Below are positions 36,684 to 48,395 of a DNA stretch of 64,000 nucleotides, one piece after another; within the stretch, counting starts at the first letter, position 1; the number at the start of each line of letters is the position of its first letter. This stretch comes from Misgurnus anguillicaudatus. Lineage: Eukaryota; Chordata; Actinopteri; Cypriniformes; Cobitidae. The position numbers were made by a program, and so were the translations under genes. The stretch is taken from positions 43,469,501 to 43,533,500 of the forward strand of contig NC_073339.2 of assembly GCF_027580225.2 (NCBI RefSeq), written 5' to 3'. The notes beneath the pieces were generated by a model. It was not told the origin of the DNA. It saw only the letters and a program-made list of their open reading frames with translations, and searched no databases.

Positions 36684-38388
36684 AGTCTTAGGCCACCAGC
36701 TTTGTTCTTTTAGCAAAGTTTTAATATCATCCATATATTTTTTTTTACTCTTTTTTATTAAGATGCAAATAGATAATACAGGAAATATGTGCACAAAATT
36801 AAAAAAACAAAACAATTTTCAGAACACATCTTGAGCTTTTTGAGGAGACTAAAGTCCTGAAGTCATTTGATTAAAATGAGAAATTAGGATTTAATTTAAT
36901 TTAGGTTTAAGAGATCCTGCTGCAGCTGTCTGCTATTGCTCAAGTGGAAGGGGAGTTTACCCTAAATACTTGACACTTTTAGCTTATAGTTTTATATTGT
37001 TTTTAATACTACATACACATTTCCTGTATTTTCTAATTGTGTTCTAATAAAGAGACTGAGAAATAATTATTTATGATCACTATACAATTGCAAAGACAAC
37101 AAATCTAATGGTGGCATGGTGGCTTTTGCACAGTACTGCATATAGACACCAATCAGCCTAATATTGTGTAGGTCTCCCTTTTGCCACCAAAACAGCCCTG
37201 ACTCATCAAGGCATGGAGTCCACAAGACCTTTTAACATTTTAAGTTATTTCAACTTTATTTTTATAATTATAGCAACTCCTTTCTAGTAAAAAAGTTGAA
37301 TTGTAAATTCAATGTTAAAAGTTCAACAAGGATTTGTTTACAGTTAATGTGGGTATACATTTTAAGAAGAAGCAAAAAACCTTTTGTAAACATCCATGCA
37401 CATCCTCAATTAATAAGCAAAACAATGTCTTTTTGTTTCTATAAAACAATAAAAGTGTATGGCATGTCCCCATTTAGCTATACATAAATAGGTGTGTGTG
37501 TACGTTTGCGAGAAACCAAGTGAATCAGCTGGGTCACAGCGGCATCTACAATCCAACAGAGAATTTAATTACATTCTTAATTAAGCTATAATTCACAGGC
37601 CTCCTATGTGTGTTTGCCTACGTATTTAAAAAGTCAGCATTGGTGAGCGCGTTTGATGTGCCTGCAACTATTTGTGTTTACTTATCAGTACAGTTTTCAT
37701 CCGCCTGGCCTGAACCGTCTGCGATACAGAGATACACGGTGCGGCGGTATGAATCCAGCTGGGCTTTGACGCTTTCATAAAACAGGAAAAATCCAGCCGG
37801 TCAAAATGAGCAATCCGCCAGATAAGCAGCATATTGTTAATACCGACTATAATGAGCCCGCGCTTTGCCACGAGCGGGAACTGTCACGCCACATAAGACT
37901 CTCTCCTTATTCTGTTTTGTTCTGCGGCTAATTCACCTAACTAATTAGGCAAATTCCTCCGAAGCTGCTTGTTATTGTGTATTTTTTCCCCGCTTTTTTG
38001 CACCCTAAGCAATCGGCATTCTGTTATGCACAGCACGCACACAGAATTACAATCTTTCACGTAGAGAAGACAAGGAAAGACAAATAATAGCAGAATATTC
38101 CTCAAGGACGCTCTTATAAACGTTGTTGTAAAGTGATGTGTTACAATGCACCTTAAAAATGACACAGTAGTTGGTCACTATTTCTAATTCATGTGAATTT
38201 GTACAATCTCATTCATAAGCTAGGTTTAGGGCTGGGGCTTCATTTTGTTTCTTAGAATTGTGTTTTTGTACGATTTACATTCATTTGAACTGGTTCTGCC
38301 ATCTAAAGTCATCATACCGAAGTGGTTTAAACTGGAATTTATTGACTGATCGGTTTAAATTATATTAAGCATTAAAGTTCTGCATAAT
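36680..38388. other. Intergenic or intronic DNA; candidate conserved non-coding block 37490-38150
   Basis: 37490-38150 is unusually complex for this window, with homeodomain-like motifs (TTAATTAAGC, CTAACTAATTAGGC) and no transposon termini. Its short open frames lack splice support. Confidence 0.3.
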
Positions 38389-38391
38389 TAA

Positions 38392-39269
38392 CTCATTCCC
38401 CGCCAGCCATTTTTTTTTAAAGTTGCCCGCCAGCCATTTTTTTGAGATTTTCACAAGTTTCACAAAATGTCTTCCAGGAATTTTTTCTTCTAAAAATATA
38501 TAAACACACAACTATATCAAACAAACAAACAAAACAGGGAAAAAACAACATTTCATCCAATCTATATTTTTTTCTCTGCTTATATACTCTTAGATATGGT
38601 ATTTTTATTCAAAAATAAAAATCTAATTCAGAATGATTATCAAAACATACACAGAGTTTAAAATTAGTAAATAACATTTTGGCTTCAGTGTTTCATATCT
38701 AGTGGATAATCGCGGTATTGCACTGCAAAAAAATATTTTCAAGAAAAAAATTCTTAGTATTTTTGTCTCGTTTTCAGTAAAAAAAATCTAAAAATTCTTA
38801 AATTAAGATGCTTTTTCTTGATGAGCAAACGACCCAAGAAAAGAAGTCTAGTTTTTAGACCAAATATATCAAATTTAAATGATTTTGTGCATAAAACAAG
38901 CAAAAAAATCTGCCAATGGGGTAAGGAAAAAAATCTTGAAAAATTTTCTTAAACACTAAATTCAAGAAAAATTCAAGAAAAATTAGCTTACCCCATTGGC
39001 AGATTTTTTTTATTTTGCTTGTTTTATGCACAAAATCACTTAAATTTGATATTTTGGTCTAAAAAAATACTTTTTTTGGGGTCGTTTGGCTCATCAAGAT
39101 AAAGCATCTTAATTTAAGAAATTTTTGATATTTTTACTGAAAACAAGACAAAAATACTAAGAAAATTGCACATTTTTTGCAGTGTGCAGATTAACATAAA
39201 ATTCATCAGAACACTTTATTATGCACATTTCTTAATTGACGAGATAACTCGTCAATGGCGGGGAAAGAG
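38392..39269 (-). mobile_element. TTAA MITE (CCCTGCC family, minus) with nested MITE
   Basis: TTAA at 38388-38391 and 39270-39273 flank CTCATTCCCCGCC and GGCGGGGAAAGAG. The host is interrupted by the element at 38721-39184. Confidence 0.88.
38721..39184. mobile_element. CACTGC palindromic MITE nested in a TTAA MITE
   Basis: It runs from CACTGCAAAA to TTTTTTGCAGTG and is flanked by TG on both sides (38719-38720, 39185-39186). The uninterrupted host sequence in the copy at 3243-3755 shows that the TG was duplicated on insertion. Confidence 0.9.
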
Positions 39270-39830
39270 TTAAGGGCGTGGCCATTCGAGCCACCTCAGC
39301 TTTACCCACGTCCCACCTCTTTACCCATTTTCGGTTATCAGCAAGTGATGTGCAGTGACACGCGGCTAAGATGGCGACGTTAGGCTCCACCAATCAAAAA
39401 AGCTCTTCACAAACCTATGGGTGACGTCACGGACACTATACGTCCATATTTTTTTCAGTCTATGGTCTTGACGCACAAGTAGTAAAAACAGAAGGTGTAA
39501 AATCACATTGAAAACATCCTTAACCCTTAACGTTCTCATATCTGCACATTAAACCAAGTCCCCTTGATCTTACTTTCATAAGTCATGACGGGATGAAAAA
39601 CTATCCCTCAGGGCGAGGTGAAACAATGGCAGATGGGTTACCAGAGGAGAAAGCGAGATAGAGAAAGCGAAAAGACTAATTTTAGCTGTCAGGTCCAGGA
39701 GACAGGGAATATAGTGTCTGTGTGGTGTAGTTGACGGTACACTGGTCACTTTCCCTTGAGTACAGTGGCACCATTGCAACTCTCACAAACCCAAGTCAGA
39801 CCAATTAATCACCTTGTCTCTGAGGACGTG

Positions 39831-40185
<355 letters not shown>

Positions 40186-40376
40186 GGTGTGTACCAGTGT
40201 GAGACTCTACCAGAGAAAGAGAGCCAGACACCAAACAGACACAAACATTTTTCAATGCTACGTAACTTATAACTTTGTAGGATTATTGTAGAAAATATGG
40301 TGCTGTAGAAAGTATGTGCAAGCTGTTACTATGTTCTCACTATGTTGGTGACTTACTGACCTACATCAAAAGAGCC

Positions 40377-42283
40377 CACTGCATCGGCCAGACAGACAAT
40401 TTTTAAATGGATGGATAAATAGACTGACAGACAGACTGTTAACCAGTGCACTGATAGATACAGTAGACAGACAGAAAGATAGATGGATGGATGGATGGAG
40501 GGACAGATGGACACAGCCAGATAGATAGATATAGACTGACAATCATTGAACTGATGCAGTAAACAGACAAACAGAAAGATACATGGATGGACAGTCAAGA
40601 CAACCGGCCATACAGACAGACAGACATACGGATACATAGATGGATGGACAGTTAAGCCAGACGGTCAGACAGACAGACAAGTGTAATACTTACAGATGCC
40701 TCTGTACATTAACGGTACGTTCACACGGTGCATAAGCGGTAACGTTTCCCAATCACTTTTATTGGGTGACGTGAAGGGTTGCCGAACTAAATTGGGGATC
40801 CGGCGGTGCCGTGTCACTGCACAGACATGTGTAATAAATGCTTAAGGTGCATAAAGCTTTGATAGGACAGGTAGACAAACAGACAGACAGATACATAGAT
40901 GGATGGACGATCAAGACAGATGGTCAGACAGACAGACAGATGGCCAGAGAGACAGATGGTCAGACAGACAGACAGACAGACAGAAAAGTGTAAAACGTAT
41001 AGGTGCCTCTGTACATTAAGCAATGATTGGACAAGTAGACAGACATACAGACAGATACATAGTTGGATGGACGGTCAAACAGACAGACAGAGAGACAATC
41101 AGACAGAGAGACAATCATACGGTCAGACAGACCGACAGAAATGTGTAATACTTAAAGGTGCCTCTGTACATTAAGCTATGACTGGACAAGTAGGCATACA
41201 GACAGACAGATACATGGAAGGACGGTCAAACAGACAGATAGACAGATGATCAAACAGACAGGCAGATAGACAGACAGACAGGCAGATAGACAGACAAACT
41301 GTCAGACAGACAGACAGACAGACAGATGGACAGAAAAGTGTAATACTTAAAGGTGCCTCTGTACATTAAGCTATGATTGGACAGGTAGACATACAGACAG
41401 ATAGGTACATAGATGGATGGACGGTCAAGACATATGGTCAAACAAACAGACAGATGGCCAGAGAGACAGACGGTCAGACAGACAGACAGGCAGACAGATA
41501 GACAGACAGACAAGTGTAATACTTAGGTGCCTCTGTACATTTAACTATGATTGGACAGGTAGACATAGCAATAGCCAGACATACTGATACACAGATAGAT
41601 GGAAGGTCAAGATAGACGGTCAGACAGGCAGACAGATGGTCAGACAGACAGATAGACAGACAGACAAGTGTAATATTTATAGGTGCCTCTGTACATTAAG
41701 CTATGATTGGACAGGTAGACCTAGCAACAGACAGACATACTGATACATAGATAGATGGACGATCAAGACAGACAGACAGACAGACAGGCAGACAGACAGA
41801 CAGATACATAGATGGATGGACGATCAAGACAGATGATCAGACAGACAGATAGACAAGCAGATGGTCAGACATGTGTAATACTTATAGGTGCATAAAGCTA
41901 TGATAGGACAGGTAGACAAACAGACAGACAGATACATAGATGGATGGACGATCAAGACAGATGGTCAAACAAACAGACAGATGGCCAGAGAGACAGATGG
42001 TCAGACAGACCGACAGAAAAGTGTAATACGTATAGGTGCCTCTGTACATTAAGCTATGATTGGACAAGTAGACATACAGACAGACAGATACATAGATGGA
42101 TGGACGTTCAAACAGAAAGACAGAGAGACAATCAGACATTCAGCCAGACAGACAGACGATCAGACAGACAGACGAACAGAAAAGTATAATACAGACAGAC
42201 AGATACATAGATGGACAGTCAAACAGACAATCAGGCAGACAGATGGTCAAACAGACAGACAGACAGACAAACAGTCAGTCAGT

Positions 42284-42317
<34 letters not shown>

Positions 42318-43088
42318 AGTGTAATACTTATAGTTGCCTCTGTAAATTAAGCTATGATTGGACAAGTAGGCATACAGACAGACAGATACATAGATGGACG
42401 GTCAAACAGACAGAAGGACAGACAGTCAGGCAGACAGATGGTCAAACAGACAGACAAACAGACAAGTGTAATACTTATAGTTGCCTCTGTAAATTAAGCT
42501 ATGATTGGACAAGTAGGCATACAGACAGACAGATACATGGAAGGACGGTCAAACAGACAGATAGACAGATGATCAAACAGACAGGCAGATAGACGGACAG
42601 ACAGGCAGATAGACAGACAAACTGTCAGACAGACAGACAGACAGACAGATGGACAGAAAAGTGTAATACTTAAAGGTGCCTCTGTACATTAAGCTATGAT
42701 TGGACAGGTAGACATACAGACAGATAGGTACATAGATGGATGGACGGTCAAGACATATGGTCAAACAAACAGACAGATGGCCAGAGAGACAGACGGTCAA
42801 ACAGACAGACAGGCAGACAGATAGACAGACAGACAAGTGTAATACTTAGGTGCCTCTGTACATTTAACTATGATTGGACAGGTAGACATAGCAATAGCCA
42901 GACATACTGATACACAGATAGATGGAAGGTCAAGATAGACGGTCAGACAGGCAGACAGATGGTCAGACAGACAGATAGACAGACAGACAAGTGTAATACT
43001 TATAGGTGCCTCTGTACATTAAGCTATGATTGGACAGGTAGACCTAGCAACAGACAGACATACTGATACATAGATAGATGGACGATCA

Positions 43089-43123
<35 letters not shown>

Positions 43124-43618
43124 AAGACAGACAGACAGATACATAGATGGATGGACGATCAAGACAGATGATCAGACAGACAGATAGACAAGCAGATGGT
43201 CAGACATGTGTAATACTTATAGGTGCATAAAGCTATGATAGGACAGGTAGACAAACAGACAGACAGATACATAGATGGATGGACGATCAAGACATATGGT
43301 CAAACAAACAGACAGATGGCCAGAGAGACAGATGGTCAGACAGACAGAAAAGTGTCATACGTATTGGTGCCTCTGTACATTAAGCTATGATTATAGCTAT
43401 GAAGTAGACATACAGACAGACAGATACATAGATGGATGGATGGTCAAACAGACAGACAGAGAGACAATCAGACATTCAGCCAGACAGACAGACGATCAGA
43501 CAGACAGACGAACAGAAAAGTATAATACAGACAGACAGACAGATACATAGATGGACAGTCAAACAGACAATCAGGCAGACAGATGGTCAAACAGACAGAC
43601 AGACAAACAGTCAGTCAT

Positions 43619-43651
<33 letters not shown>

Positions 43652-43715
43652 TGTAATACTTATATGGGCCTCTGTACATTAAGCTATGATAGGACAGGTA
43701 GACATACAGATAATT
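40377..43715 (+). repeat. GACA/GATA/GGAT-rich array with higher-order structure
   Basis: About 3.3 kb of CAGA, TAGA and TGGA tetramers is punctuated by a conserved spacer (GTGTAATACTTA, GGTGCCTCTGTACATTAAGC, ATGATTGGACA) every 100-250 bp. 41211 onwards is repeated from 42534 onwards, an offset of about 1323 bp, through to about 43640. It resembles Bkm-type GATA/GACA repeats. Confidence 0.95.
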
Positions 43716-43744
43716 GTAATGCATATATTTTCCTTAATCATTTG

Positions 43745-43809
43745 AAATGTGCAGATAATAGCTTCATAGAGAAAATCTATTTCTTTATGAAGCTATAATC
43801 TGCACATTT
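43745..43809. repeat. Short near-perfect hairpin
   Basis: AAATGTGCAGATAATAGCTT pairs with AAGCTATAATCTGCACATTT, giving a stem of about 30 bp with two or three mismatches and a loop of only a few bases, immediately after the tetramer array. Confidence 0.85.
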
Positions 43810-43902
43810 AAAATTATCTCTTTTCGGAAACGAAATTATCATTAATATCTTTTATTCTACATTTGCTTTGTTTCCCTGATATACATAGACGAACAATCTC
43901 TG

Positions 43903-44031
43903 TCTGTTCGATACATTGTGTTAGCATCTCAAAAGTCATGGATTCAAATCCCAGGGAACACATTAAATAAACTAATAAAACATACAGATTGAATGCATTG
44001 CAAGTCCCTTTGGATTAAAGCATTCATGATA
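43903..44031 (+). mobile_element. tRNA-derived SINE copy (HAmo-like)
   Basis: GTGTTAGCATCTCAAAAGTC and ATTCAAATCCCAGGGAACAC are followed by the tail CAAGTCCCTTTGGATTAAAG. Confidence 0.75.
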
Positions 44032-45128
44032 CCTCACGTGCATTTCAAAAGCATTTGTTACAGACACTACTGCTGAATGCAAGACTGAGTGGTTAAGTTC
44101 CTGATGGAGTCCCTGACATTTCTAGTAGAGGAAAAAGACAGCACGTGTTTCAATCTCTGAAACACGTTGAGACTGACGCAGGACAAAAGTGAAGGAACAA
44201 ATCTCTGTCTGTAGGTGAGATGTTGGAACGGCTGTCACCCGGCTGTGACTTGATGATGGGTTCAGCCAACAGTCTGAACATATGGACAGATGCTATAATA
44301 AAAAGCTTTTCTCTTTTGATTCTCCTTCGAAGGTTTGAGGTAGGCGGCATGAGGTCTTTATTTAGGAACCTCGCTTGAGGAATGCATGAGCCCAGACAAC
44401 CTGGAAAGCATAGCGGTGATAAACATTTGGTTCCATCAGCAATGTGTGTGTGTGTTTTATTTCGATGAAATATGCATTTTCAACCCATCATCACAATGAA
44501 AATGTCACACTAGCAATGTTTTCCCGGTGCCGTAACGTCTCCCGCGGCTGTTTTTGACCTTCTTTAACCTCAAAGGATTACATAAAACATCCCGGTTACC
44601 TTCAGATGCGGTCTTGAAGGATGCAGAATAATAAAAAAACTTGCTAGAAGGACAATTTGATCATATATTTTTAATGAGCATTGTATGAATTCTATTATTT
44701 TGTATGATTGATGTTTACTCGGCACACTGGGATTTAACACGCTAACATACATAATGCAACATGCACGTAAGCAGTAAGCAAGCTAAACCATTAAAAAAAT
44801 CACCGTGTCCCAATTCGCTTAACACTTAACACTTCAGTCTCCCTATACGTCTGCACTTTCGCGAATGTCGGAAAGAAGTCTGCTGTGAAGCTCGCACAAG
44901 TGCGGTCTCAGGAAAAGTGGGCATATCGACTGTAAAAGGGGGCGCCCCTGACCGTTCATTTTAAAATGACCAATGGGACACACTACGGTCTTGTGGACTA
45001 AGAGGACAAGCGACGCCACATGCCCACATGAAGTGAACCATTTGAAATGCAGCCTATGGCTTAAAGTCAAGGTTACAGCTTGTGCACAAACTACAAACAA
45101 CAAATTGTAAAACTTGCCAGCTCTTGTT
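44032..45128. other. Unclassified DNA with a probable DNA-element remnant
   Basis: 44804-45060 starts CCGTGTCCCAATTCG and includes several GC-richer segments, and looks like a decayed transposon. No TIR pair was confirmed. No exon was seen. Confidence 0.3.
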
Positions 45129-45132
45129 TTAA

Positions 45133-45436
45133 AGGGATAGTTCACCAAAAAGTTTCAATTCTGTTATCATTTACTCACTATCAAGTTAGAAACTGACTTT
45201 GTGTAAATGACTTTGTTCTACTAAACACAAAGAGATATTTTAGATCTGGGGCACTATTGATCTCCATAATAGGAAAGAAATAATACTATGGAAGTAAATG
45301 GTGCCCCAGATCTGTTATTAACATTTTCAAAATATCTTTATTTGTGTTCAGCAGAACAAAGACATGTATACAGTTTATAATAACTTGAGAGTGTGTAAAT
45401 AATGACAGAATGTTCATTTTTCCATGAACTATCCCT
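45133..45436. mobile_element. TTAA MITE (AGGGATAGTTCACC family), full copy
   Basis: TTAA at 45129-45132 and TTAG at 45437-45440 flank AGGGATAGTTCACC and its inverse (CATGAACTATCCCT). It carries AATATCTTTATTTGTGTTC, which recurs at the right edge of the satellite at 18590. Confidence 0.85.
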
Positions 45437-45440
45437 TTAG

Positions 45441-45998
45441 CATATACTTATATCCTTAATTACGATTATTAGCAATTAGCAACTGCACAAACAATGTCAG
45501 ACATTGTACGACAAGCGCTTCGTAAACTTTTAATTGACAATTTCAGCCTATTAATTATCTATATAACCGATGCACTCTCAGCGCAATTGCTTGCTTATCA
45601 AAACAAAATTAGCAACGTCTGCCTTTGTCTCACTAAATTGTTCTTTTCTAAGTTGCTGTCGCTTTAAATTAAGGTCACACTCATCTTGAATTAGAGACAT
45701 TTATTACTCATACTTAAGATGAACATATGTCAGCTAAGGGGTCTGAATGTTTTAAAGAAACAGCAAGCCCAAGGTCAGAGTAACATTACTGATCAGGTTG
45801 CAGGGTGAAAAAAACTCAACAGCAGACCGAACTAACACAGGCTCCCGGGATAATCAACATTTTGTCTTTCCTTTTTACGAAAACTTTGGATTTGGACATA
45901 TCGGACATGTTCGTTCCTTGGATGAACATCACTATGGCTATTAGACAAAAACAGACAAAATGTTAAATGTGACCCTGTTTGTGAAATCCAGGCTTCTT
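45441..45998. other. Unclassified DNA
   Basis: No supported feature was seen. Confidence 0.4.
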
Positions 45999-46583
45999 AG
46001 CTTTATAATGGCATTGGATAGTGCCCCATTTTAAAAACTCAAAAAAACACATCCATTCATCAAAAACTAATCCATATAGGTATTACTGTTATCCATACAG
46101 TCTTCTTAGGCAGTGGTTCTCAAACTGGGGTCCGAGGCCCCCAGGGGGGGGCGCGAGATGGTGCCCCAGATTTATGACATTTTTATAAACTACATTAATT
46201 TATCATGAATTCTGTGAAATTAAACCTAAAACAAATAAGGCAGCACTACTTTGTATCATTTAATGTTTTGTTTAATTAAAATGTAAAGTTTTAGAATTGT
46301 TTCTTGTCATACATTTTCTTTGGGGGGGGGGGGGGGCGCAAAGGAATGCATCGTACACACATGGGGCCACACGCTGAAAAGGTTTGAGAACCACTGTTCT
46401 AAGGTGAAGCGATGGGTTTTGTAACGTTGGACCAACGGTCAGCTATCGAGAAAATGCCAACACTATAGTTTATAAAGTTTGAAATATAAGTGTTTCCTTA
46501 CAAAAACCCATCAGTTTGGATAAGAATAATGGTATGTATTAGTTTTTGATGGATGGGACACAATCCAATGCCATTATAAAGCT
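45999..46583. mobile_element. Palindromic MITE (AGCTTTATAATGGCATTGG) with nested hAT
   Basis: The left end is AGCTTTATAATGGCATTGG and the right end is CCAATGCCATTATAAAGCT, perfectly inverted over 19 bp. Interrupted by the hAT at 46111-46396. Confidence 0.85.
46111..46396. mobile_element. hAT MITE (CAGTGGTTCTCAAAC), 8-bp TSD
   Basis: The TIRs are CAGTGGTTCTCAAAC and GTTTGAGAACCACTG. The flanks are TTCTTAGG (46103-46110) and TTCTAAGG (46397-46404), matching at 7 of 8. It contains a run of about 15 G near 46322. Confidence 0.9.
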
Positions 46584-47560
46584 GAAAAGAGCAAGGATAT
46601 TATTTAATATTATTCTGATTGTGTTTGGCTGAATAAAAAAGAGCTAATATGGTATGAGTAAAATGCGGGCTAATTTTGTGTGAATTATTCCTTTAATGCA
46701 AACCTGATATTTGACACAAGACTGCTAACACAACCAAAAGTCTTGAAATCTGCAATAAGAAATGCATGAACACACACACACACACACACACAAACAGGAT
46801 GAAGAGTAAACTTAAATTACAGCTGAATGTGAGGGCACAGAGCCAAGCAACAGAGAAAGCGTGAGGGCGGGTGAAAAGAAGCCTGAAAGACTTGGGGAGG
46901 AGAGGAAGGGGATGAGTATTTGGCAACCCTGCCCTACAGAAGGTGCCCGCGGGCATTTGTTTTCTGAGAGGAATTACAAGTGGAAGGGAAACAAACCCTA
47001 CAGCCACGGAAAAGAAAACCCTCTCAGCTTTCCTTCACCTTTTTTGCCGCTTTAAAAAAAATGACGAGTCGGTGGATTACCACAAGATTCATCAGTTTAC
47101 CTCTTGCCTGAGAATTGGGAAGTTGAAGACGTTGTTCAAAAGCAGGAGTGGGGAAAATTAGGATGTTTAAATAAAAGCTTTGAGCTCAGCAGGAACCCCA
47201 TTTAAACTTTTCTCACTGTTTTATACACACAGGCCAGGAGCCAACATGGCATCACGGTCAATAACTGATGAAAAGAGAGCTGATGTTATCTATAAAGGTG
47301 GACATAGCAAACACTTCTTGCAAGTCAATTCTTGTAGTTCATTATAAGGTTCACACAAGTATAACACTGTACATTAGAAAATAACTAAAAAATGTGTTTT
47401 AGGGGAAGACACTTACAGTGGAAGTCTATGGGGCAACTGACACTGTATCACTGTGGATAGCAAGATTTATTGATTGCATGTACAAGATTAGACCATTATA
47501 CATGTACAATGACACATAGTGTAATAACCTAACCTAATAGTAGAATAAAACATAAAAACC
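46584..47560. other. Unclassified DNA
   Basis: A (CA)n run lies at about 46768-46793 and a purine-rich stretch at 46850-46990. No exon was recognised. Confidence 0.35.
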
Positions 47561-47565
47561 CAGAC

Positions 47566-47670
47566 TGCAAGGTCATGGGTTCGATTCCCATTGAACACAC
47601 ATACTGATAATATGTAGAGCTCATATGCAAAATGTCAAAAGTCACTTTGGATAAAAGGATCTGCCAAATG
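47566..47670 (+). mobile_element. tRNA-derived SINE (HAmo-like)
   Basis: AAGGTCATGGGTTCGATTCC leads to GTCACTTTGGATAAAAGGAT and CTGCCAAATGCAA, the classic tail. A CCCAGACAGCAG MITE follows directly. Confidence 0.85.
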
Positions 47671-47673
47671 CAA

Positions 47674-47782
47674 CCCAGACAGCAGATGACTCCGGGCCGG
47701 ACCCATACCGGATTTGTGCCAAAGTCAGCAGCTCTGGTGCGGATCCGGTGCAGATCTGGCCCCGAGTCGGCTGCTGTCTGGG
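47674..47782. mobile_element. CCCAGACAGCAG palindromic MITE abutting a SINE tail
   Basis: Complete copy, from CCCAGACAGCAGATGACTCC to GAGTCGGCTGCTGTCTGGG. Confidence 0.8.
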
Positions 47783-48193
47783 AAGGTTCCTGTCGCTCTA
47801 TGGCCTGTAACTCTTTTATTTGTGACATAACATCTTTTCCCTCCCAGGTTCACATCATGAGCCTCGGAGACAAACTACTCAAAAAAGCTGTTACGCAACT
47901 TTTTGGAGTTAACAAATATTAACTCAAAATTTTAAGGCAACCACGTAAACTTACTTTTTTTAAGTTGAACCAACAAATAACTTTTTATAGTGTAGCTTTA
48001 TTATGAATAAACATGTACAGTTGGGTCCAAAAGAAAGGGAACACTTTTGAAAACCCATCTGTTTGCATTATTTTCCAATTAAACTTTAACAACTCTTCAG
48101 CATTAAAATTTAAAAGAGAAGCCAATGTGCATGCATTTCTCTATTTCGTGTTTCCTCCTTTTGATTTAAGAATGCTTCAGTGTACAAGCATTG

Positions 48194-48257
48194 GGCCAGA
48201 TTCATACCAAGTCAGCAGATCCGGTGCAGATCTGGCCCAGAGTCGGCTGCTGTCTGG
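48194..48257. mobile_element. CCCAGACAGCAG MITE, left-truncated, before a SINE
   Basis: It ends CCCAGAGTCGGCTGCTGTCT and then GGG. Its right flank AAGGTTCCTGT is shared with the copy at 47674-47782. Confidence 0.7.
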
Positions 48258-48261
48258 GAAG

Positions 48262-48395
48262 GTTCCTGTAGCTCGGTTGGTAAAGCCTTGTGTTAGTGGT
48301 GCAAAGGTCATAGGTTCGATCCCTTAAGAACACACATACTGATCATATGTATAGATTGCTTGAACTGTAAGTCACTTCAAGAATAAAATCATCTG
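48262..48395 (+). mobile_element. tRNA-derived SINE (HAmo-like) with head and tail
   Basis: Box A-like GTAGCTCGGTTGGTAAAGCC and box B-like GGTTCGATCCC are followed by a diverged GTAAGTCACTTCAAGAATAA tail. Head, body and tail are present. Confidence 0.82.

Noticed and set aside
40353..43798. Open frames rich in DRQTD or CLSVCLSV
   Set aside because: Translations of the GACA/GATA tetramer array.
48194..48215. Minus-strand WPN-coding triplets resembling the RAMP WPN motif
   Set aside because: They lie in the CCCAGACAGCAG MITE; the surrounding frame has no RAMP cysteines.
48262..48340. tRNA gene with box A and box B
   Set aside because: The cloverleaf is degenerate and followed by the SINE body and tail; it is a tRNA-derived SINE.
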